DNA of 64,000 nucleotides from JAWKUK01 sp041398605 (GCA_041398605.1 JAWKUK010000023.1:1-64000), one strand, 5' to 3'; counted from the first letter of the stretch, positions 34,917 through 44,637 are shown. Translations and numbers: made by a program. Notes: generated from the letters alone by a model not told the origin.

Positions 34917-37475
34917 ATGACCTCTTCGCTCAGGCTCTCGCTCGTGATTGCAGCTCTGGGGCTCTGCGCGACGTCGGACCTGCGCGCCCAGCTCGGCACG
35001 ACCTATTGTCCGGCTCACCCCAACTCGACGGGGGTCATCGCGCGGATCTCTGCCACGGGCAGCACCGATGTCGCCACAAATGACTTCACGCTCGCGTGTA
35101 GCGACTTGCCATCAGCCTCGTTCGGCCTGTTCCTGGTCAGCCGCGACCGAGGCTTCACGGCGAACCCGGGCGGCAGCGCGGGAAACCTGTGCCTCGGCGG
35201 CTCCAAGGGTCGGTATTCGTCGCAAGCGCTCGACGCGGGCCTGGCCGGCGCAGTCGCGCTCGCCCTGGACCTGTCACAGATCCCGAGCCCGTCTGGTCCC
35301 TTCGGCGTCGTGGCGGGTGACACGTTGTACTTCCAGTACTGGCACCGAGACGTCGACGGCCTCGGCGGCGCGACCTCGAACTACAGCGAAGGCCTGGAGG
35401 TGACGTTCACCAGCGGCTGCGGCGGCCCAACGTTCAACGGCGCGCTGCTCTCGACCGGCAGCGGTCCGCGCGCGGTCGCGGCGGCCGACTTCGACGGTGA
35501 CGGCGCGCTCGACCTCATCTCCGCGAATTTCAATGGCAGCAGCCTCTCCTTCTTGAGCGGTGACGGCGCTGGTGGCTTCGCGCCGCAGACGTTCATCCCC
35601 ACCGCGGCCCAGCCAGTCGACCTCGTCGCTGGCGACTTCGACCGGGATGGAGCGCTGGACCTCGCCGTGATCCACGCCACGTCGAGCTTGATGTCCGTGC
35701 TCCTCGGCAACGGCGACGGGACGTTCACGCCGGCGCCGAGCCCCACGGTCGGCAGCTCACCCTGGCAGGTAGCCGTCGGTGACCTCGACGCCGACGGCGC
35801 GCTCGATCTGGTCGTCGCGAACATCAACGACAACTCGATCTCGGTGCTCTCGAACCAAGGCGGCGGCACATTCGCGCCGCACGTCGAGGTCCTGCTGCCA
35901 GGGCGCGCTCGCTCCCTCGCCCTGGGCGATCTCGATGGCGACGGGGACCTCGACGTCGCCGTGGCCGTCGAGTCTGCAGGCGTAGCCTTCGCGCTGAATC
36001 AAGGCGGCGTGTTCCAGCAACCGACGGTGTACAGCACGGCGTCGACGCCAGGGAGTGTCGCGCTAGGCGACGTCAACGGTGATGGACGGCTCGACATCAT
36101 CTCCGCGTCGCTGAGCGACTCCGCGCTCGAGGCCCGGCTCAACCAGGGTGGCGGCGTGTTCGGCGCCGCGACCAGCTACGACGTCGGGTCGACGCCTAGC
36201 TTCTTCGCCCTCACTGACCTCGACGGAGACGGCCTGGACGACATCGCATCGGTCGCGAACGCGATCGATGCAGTGGTGACGCGACGCAACCTCGGCGGTA
36301 GCACGTTCGGACCACTGCGGACGTTCACAGTCCAGGACACCCCGAGCAGGTTCACCCTGGGAGACTTCGATCACGATGGTGATGACGACCTCGTCGTCGG
36401 GCACTACGACTTGACGCACCTCAGCGTCCTCATCAATCGAGGTGGCGGCGAGCTAGCGCCGTCGCCCCAACTGACCGTCGCTCCCGGGCCGCGCTCCGTC
36501 GCGATCGGCGATGTCGATGCTGATGGCACAGTCGACCTCGTGGTCGCAAGCTCGGGAAACGCGCGCATCGCTGTGCTGCTCGGGACCGGCGGCGGCGCCT
36601 TCGCCCCACAGCAGCTCCATCTCTCGGGTGCGCAGCCGTATGGCATAGCGCTCGCCGACCTCGACGGGGACGGCGACCTCGATGTGGCCGTCGCGAACAA
36701 CGGGAGCAACGACATGGCCGTGCTGCTCAACCAGGGAGGCGCCTCGTTCGCCCCGCGGGTCAGATATTCGTCCGGGGTCTTACCCGTGGCGATCGCGGCC
36801 GCCGACCTCGACGGCGACCGAGACGTGGACATCATCGTCGTCAACGGGGCCTCGGCCGACGTGTCCATCTTCGTCAACCAGGGGAACGGCGTGTACGCAC
36901 CAGCGACCAGCCTGTCGGTCGGAGCCGAGCCCACCGGCGTCGCGATCGGCGACCTCGACGCGGACGGCTGGCTCGACCTCGTCGTGTCGCGCGGGACGGG
37001 CATCGCGTCCGTCCTCTTCAACCAGAGCTATGGGGTGTTCGGGGCCCCGGTGGAGCTGACGCTGGGTGGCGACCCGCGCGCCGTCGTGCTGAGGGACCTT
37101 GACGACGACGGTGACCTTGACCTGGCGGTCGCGTGCGGGACGACAAACGATCTGCGCGCGCGCCTGAACCTCGGCGGCCGCGCCTTCGGGCCAACGATCT
37201 CGTCGCCGGTTGGGCAGCTCGCGCTCGCGCTCGCCGCCGAGGACCTCGATGGCGACGGGCGCTGTGACCTCCTCGTCGCCGGCAGTACAAGCAACTCCGT
37301 CCGGGTGATGCTGGGCCAGGGCGACGGCTCCTTTGCGCCGAGCGGGCTCTACCTTTCGGGCCGGGAGCCGAGGGCCGTCGCGCTCGGTGACCTCGATGCC
37401 GATGGCGACCTCGACGCTGTGGTGGGCAACTTCCTCGGCAGCAGCGTCACGACGATGTTCAATCTCTGTCGTTGA
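34917..37475 (+). CDS. Secreted FG-GAP/VCBS repeat protein with the recurrent terminal domain at its N-terminus
   Basis: 852 residues; signal peptide MTSSLRLSLVIAALGLCATS with cleavage near LRAQ. Residues about 28-170 form the recurrent domain: YCPAHPNSTG, then GNLCLGGSKGRY and ATSNYSEGLEVTF. In the other proteins of this window this domain is C-terminal. After it come about 14 FG-GAP/VCBS repeats (for example DFDGDGALDLISANFN, DLDADGALDLVVANIN) separated by LNQGGGxFxP strands; these make one or two beta-propellers binding Ca2+. No enzyme motif. Likely a surface or extracellular protein. Confidence 0.92.
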   Translation: MTSSLRLSLVIAALGLCATSDLRAQLGTTYCPAHPNSTGVIARISATGSTDVATNDFTLACSDLPSASFGLFLVSRDRGFTANPGGSAGNLCLGGSKGRYSSQALDAGLAGAVALALDLSQIPSPSGPFGVVAGDTLYFQYWHRDVDGLGGATSNYSEGLEVTFTSGCGGPTFNGALLSTGSGPRAVAAADFDGDGALDLISANFNGSSLSFLSGDGAGGFAPQTFIPTAAQPVDLVAGDFDRDGALDLAVIHATSSLMSVLLGNGDGTFTPAPSPTVGSSPWQVAVGDLDADGALDLVVANINDNSISVLSNQGGGTFAPHVEVLLPGRARSLALGDLDGDGDLDVAVAVESAGVAFALNQGGVFQQPTVYSTASTPGSVALGDVNGDGRLDIISASLSDSALEARLNQGGGVFGAATSYDVGSTPSFFALTDLDGDGLDDIASVANAIDAVVTRRNLGGSTFGPLRTFTVQDTPSRFTLGDFDHDGDDDLVVGHYDLTHLSVLINRGGGELAPSPQLTVAPGPRSVAIGDVDADGTVDLVVASSGNARIAVLLGTGGGAFAPQQLHLSGAQPYGIALADLDGDGDLDVAVANNGSNDMAVLLNQGGASFAPRVRYSSGVLPVAIAAADLDGDRDVDIIVVNGASADVSIFVNQGNGVYAPATSLSVGAEPTGVAIGDLDADGWLDLVVSRGTGIASVLFNQSYGVFGAPVELTLGGDPRAVVLRDLDDDGDLDLAVACGTTNDLRARLNLGGRAFGPTISSPVGQLALALAAEDLDGDGRCDLLVAGSTSNSVRVMLGQGDGSFAPSGLYLSGREPRAVALGDLDADGDLDAVVGNFLGSSVTTMFNLCR

Positions 37476-37602
37476 GGGAGATCACCCGTTCCGCGTTGAT
37501 GACCGACGCCGCTCCTTGACGGAACCGCCGATACAGAACGACGTGGGTCGGGCACGCGGCGCGCGCAAGCTCTACCAGGCCCGGACATCTACCGAGCCTG
37601 GA

Positions 37603-37626
37603 CAATGGAGGGCCGGCCCCCCATTG
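37603..37626. terminator. 24-bp hairpin between convergent genes
   Basis: CAATGG-A-GGGCCGGCCC-C-CCATTG at 37603-37626 is an almost perfect palindrome with one A/C mismatch pair. It lies between the end of the VCBS gene and the end of the small membrane protein gene. There is no T-run on either side, so intrinsic termination is uncertain. Confidence 0.45.
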
Positions 37627-37697
37627 CCGGCTCTGACTCCTTCTCCCCTCAACCTCCCCCGGCTGCGTCGCCGCCAGCGCGTGTGTGGTCGGGGCGC

Positions 37698-38006
37698 TCA
37701 CGATCGGCGCGCCGCGCGATCCAGGAGCCAATCGAGCGCTCTTGTAATGGGGCCGTGCAGAAGGATCACGACGAGCAAGGGCATTCCGATGACGGCCAGG
37801 ATCGCGGCTTGACCGTAACGACCCTCCGTCAAGAACGAGCCCTCGACGAGCCAGTACGTCACCACAGCCGTGAGGAGCGCGACCCCGAACATCAGCCAGC
37901 GCTCGTACGGGCTGCCCGAGAACCGGTGCCTGCTGCGAGCGAGGCGGCGCGGTGCGTCACGTTGCTGCGACGGGAAGCCCATCTTCGTGCGGTCGGGGTC
38001 GTTCAT
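37698..38006 (-). CDS. Small two-helix membrane protein
   Basis: 102 residues. The N-terminal 35 residues are basic (QQRDAPRRLARSRHRF). They are followed by two membrane segments, WLMFGVALLTAVVTYWLV and QAAILAVIGMPLLVVILLHG, joined by a short EGSFLTEGRYG loop. No named family recognised. Isolated minus-strand gene, convergent with the VCBS gene. Confidence 0.72.
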   Translation of the reverse strand: MNDPDRTKMGFPSQQRDAPRRLARSRHRFSGSPYERWLMFGVALLTAVVTYWLVEGSFLTEGRYGQAAILAVIGMPLLVVILLHGPITRALDWLLDRAARRS

Positions 38007-38344
38007 GTCGGCGCTCCTTCAGGGTACATGCCTCGTCCACGCGCGCTACGCACGAGTTGGCGCTCGATTCGAAGCATCCACTCCCGGCCCCGCTGTGCGG
38101 CCACAACCGCTCGCACGGGTGCCCGCCTGAAGGCCCGGCGTTCGGGCTCGGCGCCCAGGATCGGCATTCGGGCTCCAAACCCTCCGGAGGTATCCGGGGG
38201 CCCCACAGCGACTCCCTCGGCGGTCGTCCTGGAGGCCGCAGAGGAGCTGCGCGGACCGTTACGGGGAACAGCGCCTCGCGCCCGCCCGCGCGCGACCGGC
38301 CCGCTGAACGCGCGCCATGTCTCGGCCGACTTGGCTCCGGGCGA
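38007..38344. other. Intergenic region between two minus-strand genes
   Basis: 338 bp. No gene, repeat array or convincing promoter seen; base composition matches the neighbours. Confidence 0.5.
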
Positions 38345-39328
38345 TCAACGCTCGCCGAGCATGGCGACGAGGCGACGTTCGACTTCAGGCCACCGCTCGT
38401 TCGTGATGCCGAAGTAGACCGTGTCCCGCATGCGGCCCGAGGCGGTCACGATGTGGTTCTTCAGCGTGCCCTCCTCTTCGGCGCCGAGGCGCAGGATCGC
38501 CGCGCGGGAGCGCGCGTTCAGGGCGTCCGTCTTGAGCTCGACGCGCCTGCACCCGAGCACGTCGAAGGCGTGGCGCAGCATCAGGAGCTTCGCCTCCGTG
38601 TTCACCGCCGTACGCTGCCATGGCCGAGCGACCCACGTCCAACCGATCTCGACGCGCAGGTTCGCGCCGTCGTAGTTGCCGTAACGCGTGCTACCGGCCA
38701 CCTGCTCGACGACCGTGCCATCGACCGTGTCCTGCGCCAACGTCACGAACGGCAGCGCGGTGCCGCGTTCGCGCTCGCCGAGCGCCGCCGCCACGTACGC
38801 GCGCATGTCCTCCTCGGTGCGCACCTGCGCCGGCGTCCAGCGCCACAGGTCTTCGTCGAGGCCGACCTGAGCCAGCGCCGGAAGGTGCCCGAGCTCGAGC
38901 GGCACGAGCCGAACGTGGCGCCCCTCGAGCGTGACAGGTTGCAACCCGCGCGGCGCGCGCTCTTGCCGTACATGCCAGCACACCCCGGCGGGGTCGATGA
39001 GGTGCACCTCGCGCCCCCACGGATAGTCGGTCGGCGCGTTGGCGCGTGTCCCGGGGAAGCGCGCCAGAAGGTCGACGGCGACGACGTGCGCCCAGAACGC
39101 GTCGAGGTCGTCGACGGCGAGGACGAGCATCTGGTTCTCTTGCCAGACGGGTACGTCGATGTCCTGGAGCAAGACACTCGCGGCGCCGAGCCGGAGGCCC
39201 GCCAGGCCGTCGTGGCTCCATTCGGTGACGAAGCCCAAGGCCTCCAAGAACGCTGAAGAGCGCGCAAAGTCGGCGCCCGAGGGCACGAACGGACGCAGGG
39301 CGAGGGCGCGGAAGGAGAGGGGCGTCAT
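38345..39328 (-). CDS. VOC domain fused to a GNAT (RimJ/RimL-type) acetyltransferase
   Basis: 327 residues from ATG 39328. Residues about 6-130 are a VOC/glyoxalase-type domain (ALRPFVPSGADFARSSAFLE, VLLQDIDVPVWQENQMLVLA, VHLIDPAGVCWHVRQ). Residues 138-325 are a GNAT domain of the ribosomal-protein-acetyltransferase type (LEGRHVRLVPLELGHLPALA, EIGWTWVARPWQRTAVNTEA, VELKTDALNARSRAAILRLG, SGRMRDTVYFGI). The VOC half may bind a drug or metabolite that the GNAT half modifies, as in resistance proteins; this is inference. The two domains are in one continuous frame with a short linker. Confidence 0.87.
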   Translation of the reverse strand: MTPLSFRALALRPFVPSGADFARSSAFLEALGFVTEWSHDGLAGLRLGAASVLLQDIDVPVWQENQMLVLAVDDLDAFWAHVVAVDLLARFPGTRANAPTDYPWGREVHLIDPAGVCWHVRQERAPRGLQPVTLEGRHVRLVPLELGHLPALAQVGLDEDLWRWTPAQVRTEEDMRAYVAAALGERERGTALPFVTLAQDTVDGTVVEQVAGSTRYGNYDGANLRVEIGWTWVARPWQRTAVNTEAKLLMLRHAFDVLGCRRVELKTDALNARSRAAILRLGAEEEGTLKNHIVTASGRMRDTVYFGITNERWPEVERRLVAMLGER

Positions 39329-39591
39329 GGCAGGGCGGGCAGACCGATTGGGGCCGCAAGAGGGTGCCGTTGGGCGGCCCGCGCCGCAATGCCCCCGGCC
39401 CGAAGCCCTGTCCTGAGACGCTGCGGAGGCCGAGGCGGCGCCCGAGCACGCCGCCGGAAATTGACCTGAGTCTCGCGGTCCATTCGACCGCCGCAGCGCA
39501 GGAAGACCAGCGTGAGCGGCGCCACCGACCGGCTGCCCGCGACATGAGCTCCGGCGGCGCACGCACCGCCCTTCAGGAACCAAGACGCACC

Positions 39592-40932
39592 ATGCTCTCC
39601 GTCCTCAATCTCCGCCGCTCCGTCCTCTCCCGTGGCATGGTCGTCGGGGCGCTCGCGACCCTGGCCGCCCGCGGCGCTGACGCGCAAACACTCCTCGTGA
39701 CCGACGCCACGAACCGGCGCGTGATGTTGTTCGATACACACGACGGGAGCCTCCTCGACCCCGCGTTCATCGACCTCCAGGCGCCAGGCGGCGCGACGGG
39801 CATCACCCCCATCGAGGCGCTGAGGACGCCGAACGGCGACATCGTGATCTCGGACCAAGTCCGAGACACCGTCTTCCGCTACACGGGCGACGGCCAGACG
39901 TTCCTCGGTGAATCGAGCGTCCCGATGAACAACGTCCACGGCCTGGCCGTCGCCTACGGGTCGATCTGGGTGACGAACTCGAACCCGAACGGGACGACGC
40001 CCGGGCGCGCGCTGCTGCAGCTCGACCAGAGCCTGAACCTCGTCGCGATCCACCTGCTGCCGGCGCTCCCGTTCGACGTGATGGCCTTTACGTGGCAGGG
40101 CGTCGAGGGCCTGCTCATCACCGACTTCGGCGGCAGCAGCGTCCTGTTCTTCGACCCAGCGAGCCCGACCGCGGTGCAGACGTTCTACGCGCCGCAGCCG
40201 GGCACGAGCGGCTTGAACACGCCGATGTACCTCTCGCAACGTCGCTTCGATGGCAACGTGCTCGTCGGCGGGCTGATCTCGCCGGCCGGCATCTACGAGC
40301 TCGACCGCACGAGCGGCGCGCAGGTCGCCTACATCAGCAACCCCGGCGGCCAGACGAGCGTGCACTGCGCCCACGACCTGTTCGATGGGCGCATCCTGTT
40401 CACCAACATGACCGGCGTGCACCGGTTCGACCCAGCCACGGGCGTGACGACGACGCTCGTCGCCGGCGTCAACGCGCACGTCATCGCCGACTACAACGAC
40501 GGGCGCATCGGCGCGTCGTATTGCGCCGCGACGCGAAACTCGACGGGGGTCAGCGCCTTCCTCTACGCGTCGGGGTCGCTGCTCGCGTCGCAGAACGACT
40601 GCACGCTGCAAGGGCTCTCGCTGCCGCACAACGCGGCCGCCTTCTTCTTGGCCAGCCGCACCCAGGACTTCGTCGCCTTCCCGGCGGGCAGCGCAGGGAA
40701 CCTGTGCCTAGGCGGCGCGATCGGGCGCTACGTCGGCCCGGGGCAAATCAAGAATAGCGGCGCGGCCGGCGCGGTCTCGTTGACCCTCGACCTCGCGGTG
40801 GTACCCTCCCCCACGGGCGCCGTAAGCGTCACGCCAGGCGAGACCTGGAGCTTCCAGTGCTGGTATCGGGACTCGGTGAACGGCGCTGCGACCTCGAACT
40901 TCACGTCGGGGCGCGCGATCCCGTTCCAGTGA
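39592..40932 (+). CDS. Secreted six-bladed-propeller-like protein with C-terminal recurrent domain (paralogue 1)
   Basis: 446 residues from ATG 39592 (an ATG at 39544 is less likely). Signal peptide about 1-32 (GMVVGALATLAARGADAQ). Repeats such as LLVTDATNRRVMLFDTHDGS, GDIVISDQVRDTVFRYTGDG and LLITDFGGSSVLFFDP resemble NHL/SMP-30-type blades. The C-terminal 125 residues are the recurrent domain: YCAATRNSTG, GNLCLGGAIGRYVGPGQI and the end ATSNFTSGRAIPFQ. It is a clear paralogue of the protein at 52948-54240. Probably exported; function unknown. Confidence 0.9.
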   Translation: MLSVLNLRRSVLSRGMVVGALATLAARGADAQTLLVTDATNRRVMLFDTHDGSLLDPAFIDLQAPGGATGITPIEALRTPNGDIVISDQVRDTVFRYTGDGQTFLGESSVPMNNVHGLAVAYGSIWVTNSNPNGTTPGRALLQLDQSLNLVAIHLLPALPFDVMAFTWQGVEGLLITDFGGSSVLFFDPASPTAVQTFYAPQPGTSGLNTPMYLSQRRFDGNVLVGGLISPAGIYELDRTSGAQVAYISNPGGQTSVHCAHDLFDGRILFTNMTGVHRFDPATGVTTTLVAGVNAHVIADYNDGRIGASYCAATRNSTGVSAFLYASGSLLASQNDCTLQGLSLPHNAAAFFLASRTQDFVAFPAGSAGNLCLGGAIGRYVGPGQIKNSGAAGAVSLTLDLAVVPSPTGAVSVTPGETWSFQCWYRDSVNGAATSNFTSGRAIPFQ

Positions 40933-40996
40933 CGTTGGCGCCTGCCGGCGCCGCGCCGGGAGCGCGCCGCAGCCAATTCCGTTAGCCTCTCGCGCC

Positions 40997-41863
40997 ATGA
41001 CTGACTTCGTCGTCGCGACGCCGGCCCGGCTCGTCGCATTCTTGCGCCAGGCGCTGCCGGACTGGAAGCGCTCGACGATCGAGCAGCGCATGCGCGCGGG
41101 CACCATCTTCGTGAACGAGGTCGCTGTCGAGCGCAACGACCTGCTCGCTGAAGGTGACCGGGTCCGCGTGGGCAAGCTCGGCGAGGTCAGCGCGCGGCGG
41201 CCGCCGCCGTCGGGCATCACCGTCCTGTACGAGGACCAGGACCTCGTCGCGATCGATAAGCCCGGCGGCATGCTGGCGGTCGCGGCCGGTGACGAGCGCG
41301 ACGTCACTGCGATGGCGCTCATGCGCGAGCACCTGACGCGGCCGGGCGCGCCGGTCCGCCTCTGGCCTGCGCACAGGATCGACCGCGAGACGAGCGGCGT
41401 GCTGCTGTTCACGAAGTCGCGCGAGGCCCAGCGCGTCGTGCAGCAGGGCTGGGGCGAGGCGCGCAAGGTCTACGTCGCGCTCGTCGAGGGCGTGCCCGAC
41501 CCCGCAGCCGGCACCATCGACCAGAAGCTGTGGGAGGACAAAGCGCTCTTTGTGCGCATCGGCCCGTACCCGGAGGCCAAGGAGGCCATCACGCACTACC
41601 GCACGCTCGAAGCGCGCGGCGCGCGCGCGTTGCTGGAGGTCGAGCTCGAGACCGGCCGCAGGCACCAGATCCGCGCGCACCTGGCGTGGCTCGGACACCC
41701 GGTCGTCGGCGACGCGCGCTATGGCACGGCGGGCCCGCGCATGGGATTGCACGCGCGCAGCCTGACCCTCGCGCAGCCGCACGAAGGGCGCACGCTGACC
41801 ATCGAGGCGCCGATCCCGACGTGGATCGGCGCGCCCCGGCGCCGCGCAGACCCGACGCGGTGA
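40997..41863 (+). CDS. RluA-family pseudouridine synthase
   Basis: 288 residues. An S4-like N-terminal region is visible (LRQALPDWKRSTIEQRMRAG, then NEVAVERNDLLAEGDRV), then the synthase fold with VLYEDQDLVAIDKPGGMLAV and the catalytic HRIDRETSG (Asp nucleophile). Later motifs are RKVYVALVEG and the GRRHQIRAHLAWLGHPVVGD block. It isomerises uridines in rRNA or tRNA; the exact target is not determinable. Follows the propeller gene by 64 bp. Confidence 0.93.
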   Translation: MTDFVVATPARLVAFLRQALPDWKRSTIEQRMRAGTIFVNEVAVERNDLLAEGDRVRVGKLGEVSARRPPPSGITVLYEDQDLVAIDKPGGMLAVAAGDERDVTAMALMREHLTRPGAPVRLWPAHRIDRETSGVLLFTKSREAQRVVQQGWGEARKVYVALVEGVPDPAAGTIDQKLWEDKALFVRIGPYPEAKEAITHYRTLEARGARALLEVELETGRRHQIRAHLAWLGHPVVGDARYGTAGPRMGLHARSLTLAQPHEGRTLTIEAPIPTWIGAPRRRADPTR

Positions 41864-41966
41864 AGCGAGCGCGCCGATGAGCGCGATCAGCCGCGGCGAG
41901 CGCCCCCCACCGCGCGCGATGAGGCCCACAAAACAGGCACGAACCGACTGCCGGCTGCACGGTGAA

Positions 41967-42977
41967 TCAGTTGTCTCTGCGCTTCGTGGGACCACAACGC
42001 GCTTCGAAATCGGCGCTCAGCGCGTCGAAGTCTACGCCGGTGTCGGCGAACGTCTCCTTGAGGACGCGAAACATGGCTGCCCCCCACTGGTGCATGCGAT
42101 TGAGGTGCTTCTTCGTCGTATAGTTGGGCGCGGGGATGCGGTCTACCCAACGCTCCATGGCCCTGCGCGCGGGGCGGGCGAGCAGCTTCTTCTCATGGGC
42201 CGTCAGCGTAGCGCACTCGAGGAAGGTGACCGCGGGCTCGACATGGCCGGACTCCAGTTCGGCGGTGAGCATCTCCAGGAACTGCGGGTGCGAGCGCAGC
42301 CGGGCGATGGCAGCCTCGCGCACGCCGCGGGCTGCATACCGGGTCGCCCGGCCCAGGAGCTCGCTGAGATCGGCCTGCGGGTCGAGCGTGGAGATCTTGG
42401 CAAGGACCTCTCGCTCCGCGGGACCGCGGTGGCGGAGCTGGCGGACGAAGTGTGTCACGCTCCTGCGGCCCGAGCGAGCGAGCAGGTAGCCGCCCAACCC
42501 TATGCACGCGAGGAGGCTCAGGGCGGCGCCAAGAGTCCACGGCAGGCGAATCACCTGCGGTGAGACTCCAGGCGCGAGCTGCGGGTTGAGCCCCAAGACG
42601 GCGACCAGCATGGTCGCAATGAAAATGCAGTAGATCGGCGGCAAGAACACGCCTTGCGGGATGAACCCGGGCCGTAGAAAAAAGGCCACAAGGCCGAACG
42701 ACGCGACGCCCAGCGCTAAGGTCGCAGCGGCACTGAGGGCGTAGAGCGTGGGTCGTCCGAGGCGCAACCAGTCGAAGCCACCGCTCGCCGTCACGCCCAG
42801 CAGCGCGCCGACCAAGAGCAGCCACAACGGAATCAAAATGAACAGGGCTGCCCGCTCACCGCCATTCACATACCTCTTCTCGTGCGCGTACACCCGCAGC
42901 AGCTTGCGCAGCGGCAGCAGAAAGATGAGGGCGGCCAAGGCGACACAGACATTGCCGATCACTTGGTGGCGTGACAT
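41967..42977 (-). CDS. Multi-pass membrane protein with helical C-terminal domain, function unknown
   Basis: 336 residues from ATG 42977. Five or six membrane segments occupy the first 190 residues (VIGNVCVALAALIFLLPL, LFILIPLWLLLVGALLGV, YALSAAATLALGVASFGL, YCIFIATMLVAVLGL, ALSLLACIGLGGYLLA). The C-terminal 145 residues are helical, resembling HEAT-type repeats (REAAIARLRSHPQFLEMLTA), ending near ALSADFEARCG. No family recognised. The frame extends further upstream, but that part overlaps the minisatellite and pseudogene and is not believed. Confidence 0.8.
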   Translation of the reverse strand: MSRHQVIGNVCVALAALIFLLPLRKLLRVYAHEKRYVNGGERAALFILIPLWLLLVGALLGVTASGGFDWLRLGRPTLYALSAAATLALGVASFGLVAFFLRPGFIPQGVFLPPIYCIFIATMLVAVLGLNPQLAPGVSPQVIRLPWTLGAALSLLACIGLGGYLLARSGRRSVTHFVRQLRHRGPAEREVLAKISTLDPQADLSELLGRATRYAARGVREAAIARLRSHPQFLEMLTAELESGHVEPAVTFLECATLTAHEKKLLARPARRAMERWVDRIPAPNYTTKKHLNRMHQWGAAMFRVLKETFADTGVDFDALSADFEARCGPTKRRDN

Positions 42978-43048
42978 GACGAACAGAGCCCTAGCTTCTA
43001 GAAGTAACGGCCTCAGAGCCCTGGCTGTGATGGGCGTGCGGCCGGCGT

Positions 43049-43120
43049 TCGGCGCCGTGTACGCTCGGCGCCGTGTCCGCTCGGCTCCGTATACGCTCGG
43101 CGCCGTATACGCTCGGCGCC
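43049..43120. repeat. 16-bp tandem repeat (about 4.5 copies)
   Basis: Units TCGGCGCCGTGTACGC, TCGGCGCCGTGTCCGC, TCGGCTCCGTATACGC, TCGGCGCCGTATACGC and a partial copy run head to tail. Each has a palindromic CGGCGCCG. The array starts exactly where the oxidoreductase pseudogene loses homology. Confidence 0.92.
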
Positions 43121-43123
43121 GGG

Positions 43124-43527
43124 GACGACACGACACTGTATGCGAGATCCTGCGCACGAGCCCTCCAGCATCCCCATCCGATCCGAGCCGTCGGGCACGG
43201 ACGTCGCGTTGTCCGGGGAGATGGGCCCACGCAGCGGGATGCGCGCTCGGGTGTTCAGGTGCGGCAGGACCGCGTCGGACACCTCGCCTCCGGCGCTCTC
43301 GTAGTCGATGCCGCGCGCAGCCCGTGGATCTTCGCGAGCTGATCGCCCGTCGAACCGACGGGGCCGCTCGCACCTGCAACGACGAGCGCCTCACCGCCCC
43401 GACTCACCACCATGGGCGCGCGCTCGAGCGGCTGACCAACGGACGCGCCAGCCGCGGTCACGACCGCCTGGAGCCCCATGGAGACGCGCGGGCCCCACGT
43501 CCCAACCAGAACAGAGTGGACCGGCAC
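43124..43527 (-). pseudogene. Remnant of an NADP-dependent medium-chain oxidoreductase (CurA/PTGR type)
   Basis: On the minus strand the fragment GEALVVAGASGPVGSTGDQL and AKIHGLRA is the nucleotide-binding part of an MDR reductase. In another frame, IDYESAGGEVSDAVLPHLNT, RARIPLRGPISPDNATSVPD and GSDRMGMLEGSCAGSRIQC follow, matching the next part of the same family. Between them a stretch of about 20 codons is lost and the frame changes. The 5' half and the 3' end are missing, the latter at the 16-bp repeat. No intact reading frame remains. Confidence 0.75.
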
Positions 43528-43605
43528 GCGCCCTGGCGATGCGCGGGGCAGCGCGAGCCTGGCCAGCGCAGGTTGAGCTGCAGAGAGGTCTTAGCCAGGC
43601 CCTGT

Positions 43606-44633
43606 TCAGCGCAGGTCCATCGACACGACCAGGGGCGCGTCCGAGGCCTGCAACGCCGTGAAGTCGTCCTTCGAATGGACGCCGCGCCAGCCCTCTGCTG
43701 CGAGGACCTGGCCGCACACGCCGCCGAGCGTATTGCCCGGGCCGGGCAGCACGAGGCGCTCAGGCGCATACTCGCGCAGCGCGACGAGCACCGACGCCGT
43801 GAAGTCGTACGGCGTCGTGACCTGCGCGCCGAACGTGTAATCCGCGAGCGCCGCGACGTCCGCGGACCACGGCGTGTGGCGCCGCCCGCGGCCGTCGATC
43901 AACGTGACCTCGGGCGCGCGGAACTGGAGCCCCGCGAGCGACGCGCGCGCTGCGTCCGCGACGGGCGCCGCGAGGTGCGTGTGGTACGGGCCGTGCTGCG
44001 CCAGCTTGAAGGGATACGTCACCTTGCCGACGCGCACCTGCGGCAGCGCCTTCAAGAGGTGCGAGATCCCGGCGTTGGAGCCCGCCAGCACGCGGTATCC
44101 GCCCAGCCGGATCGAAGGGAACGCCGCGCCGTTCGAAGACGCGAGCGCGGCCTCGACCGCGGCGGCGCGCTCCGGGTCTGCGCGCCACGCGTCATCGACC
44201 GTCGGGTAAATGACCTGCCCGCCGGCCGCTGCGCCGCTCGCGTGCTGCTCCTGCAAGAGCGACATCCCTTGCACGAGGCGGAAGCCGTCCTCGAACGACA
44301 GCGCGCCCGCGGCCGCGAGGGCCGTGTACCACCCCATCGAGTTGCCGCCGATCGCGACGACGTCGTACGCGGCGCGCGCCTCGACGACGTCGAGCATCGA
44401 ACGCACGTAGATGAGCGGCGACACGTGCGCGGGGCGCAGGTGCCGCGCAGGCTCGAAGCGCTCCGCGCGATCGAGCGCCAACAGCGGCTCCAACCCGACC
44501 TCCGCGCGTAGCTGCTCGGCCGCGCGGACGTAGGCGTGGTCCGCCGGCAACGAGCGCAGCGACGCCTCCGTGTACGAGCCGCGGCCAGGGCACAGGACGG
44601 CGGCGCGCACGCGCGCGCGTTCGATCGCAGCGC

Positions 44634-44637
<4 letters not shown>
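43606..44637 (-). CDS. Malonyl-CoA:ACP-transacylase-like acyltransferase
   Basis: 343 residues from ATG 44637. The N-terminal AAVLCPGRGSYTEASL equals the FPGQGS-type start of acyltransferases; the nucleophile motif is AIGGNSMGWYTALAA with Ser100; the His motif is AQHGPYHTHLAAPV; the end has LVLPGPGNTLGGVCG. By family it moves an acyl group from CoA to an acyl carrier protein or related acceptor. The start overlaps the stop of the E1 gene by 4 bp, so the enzyme may receive acyl groups made by that E1. No ACP or ketosynthase is in the window. Confidence 0.85.

Noticed and set aside
42978..43394. Upstream extension of the membrane-protein gene
   Set aside because: The extension (SVYGAERTRRRAYTAPN) is translated minisatellite and pseudogene sequence; ATG 42977 is a good start.
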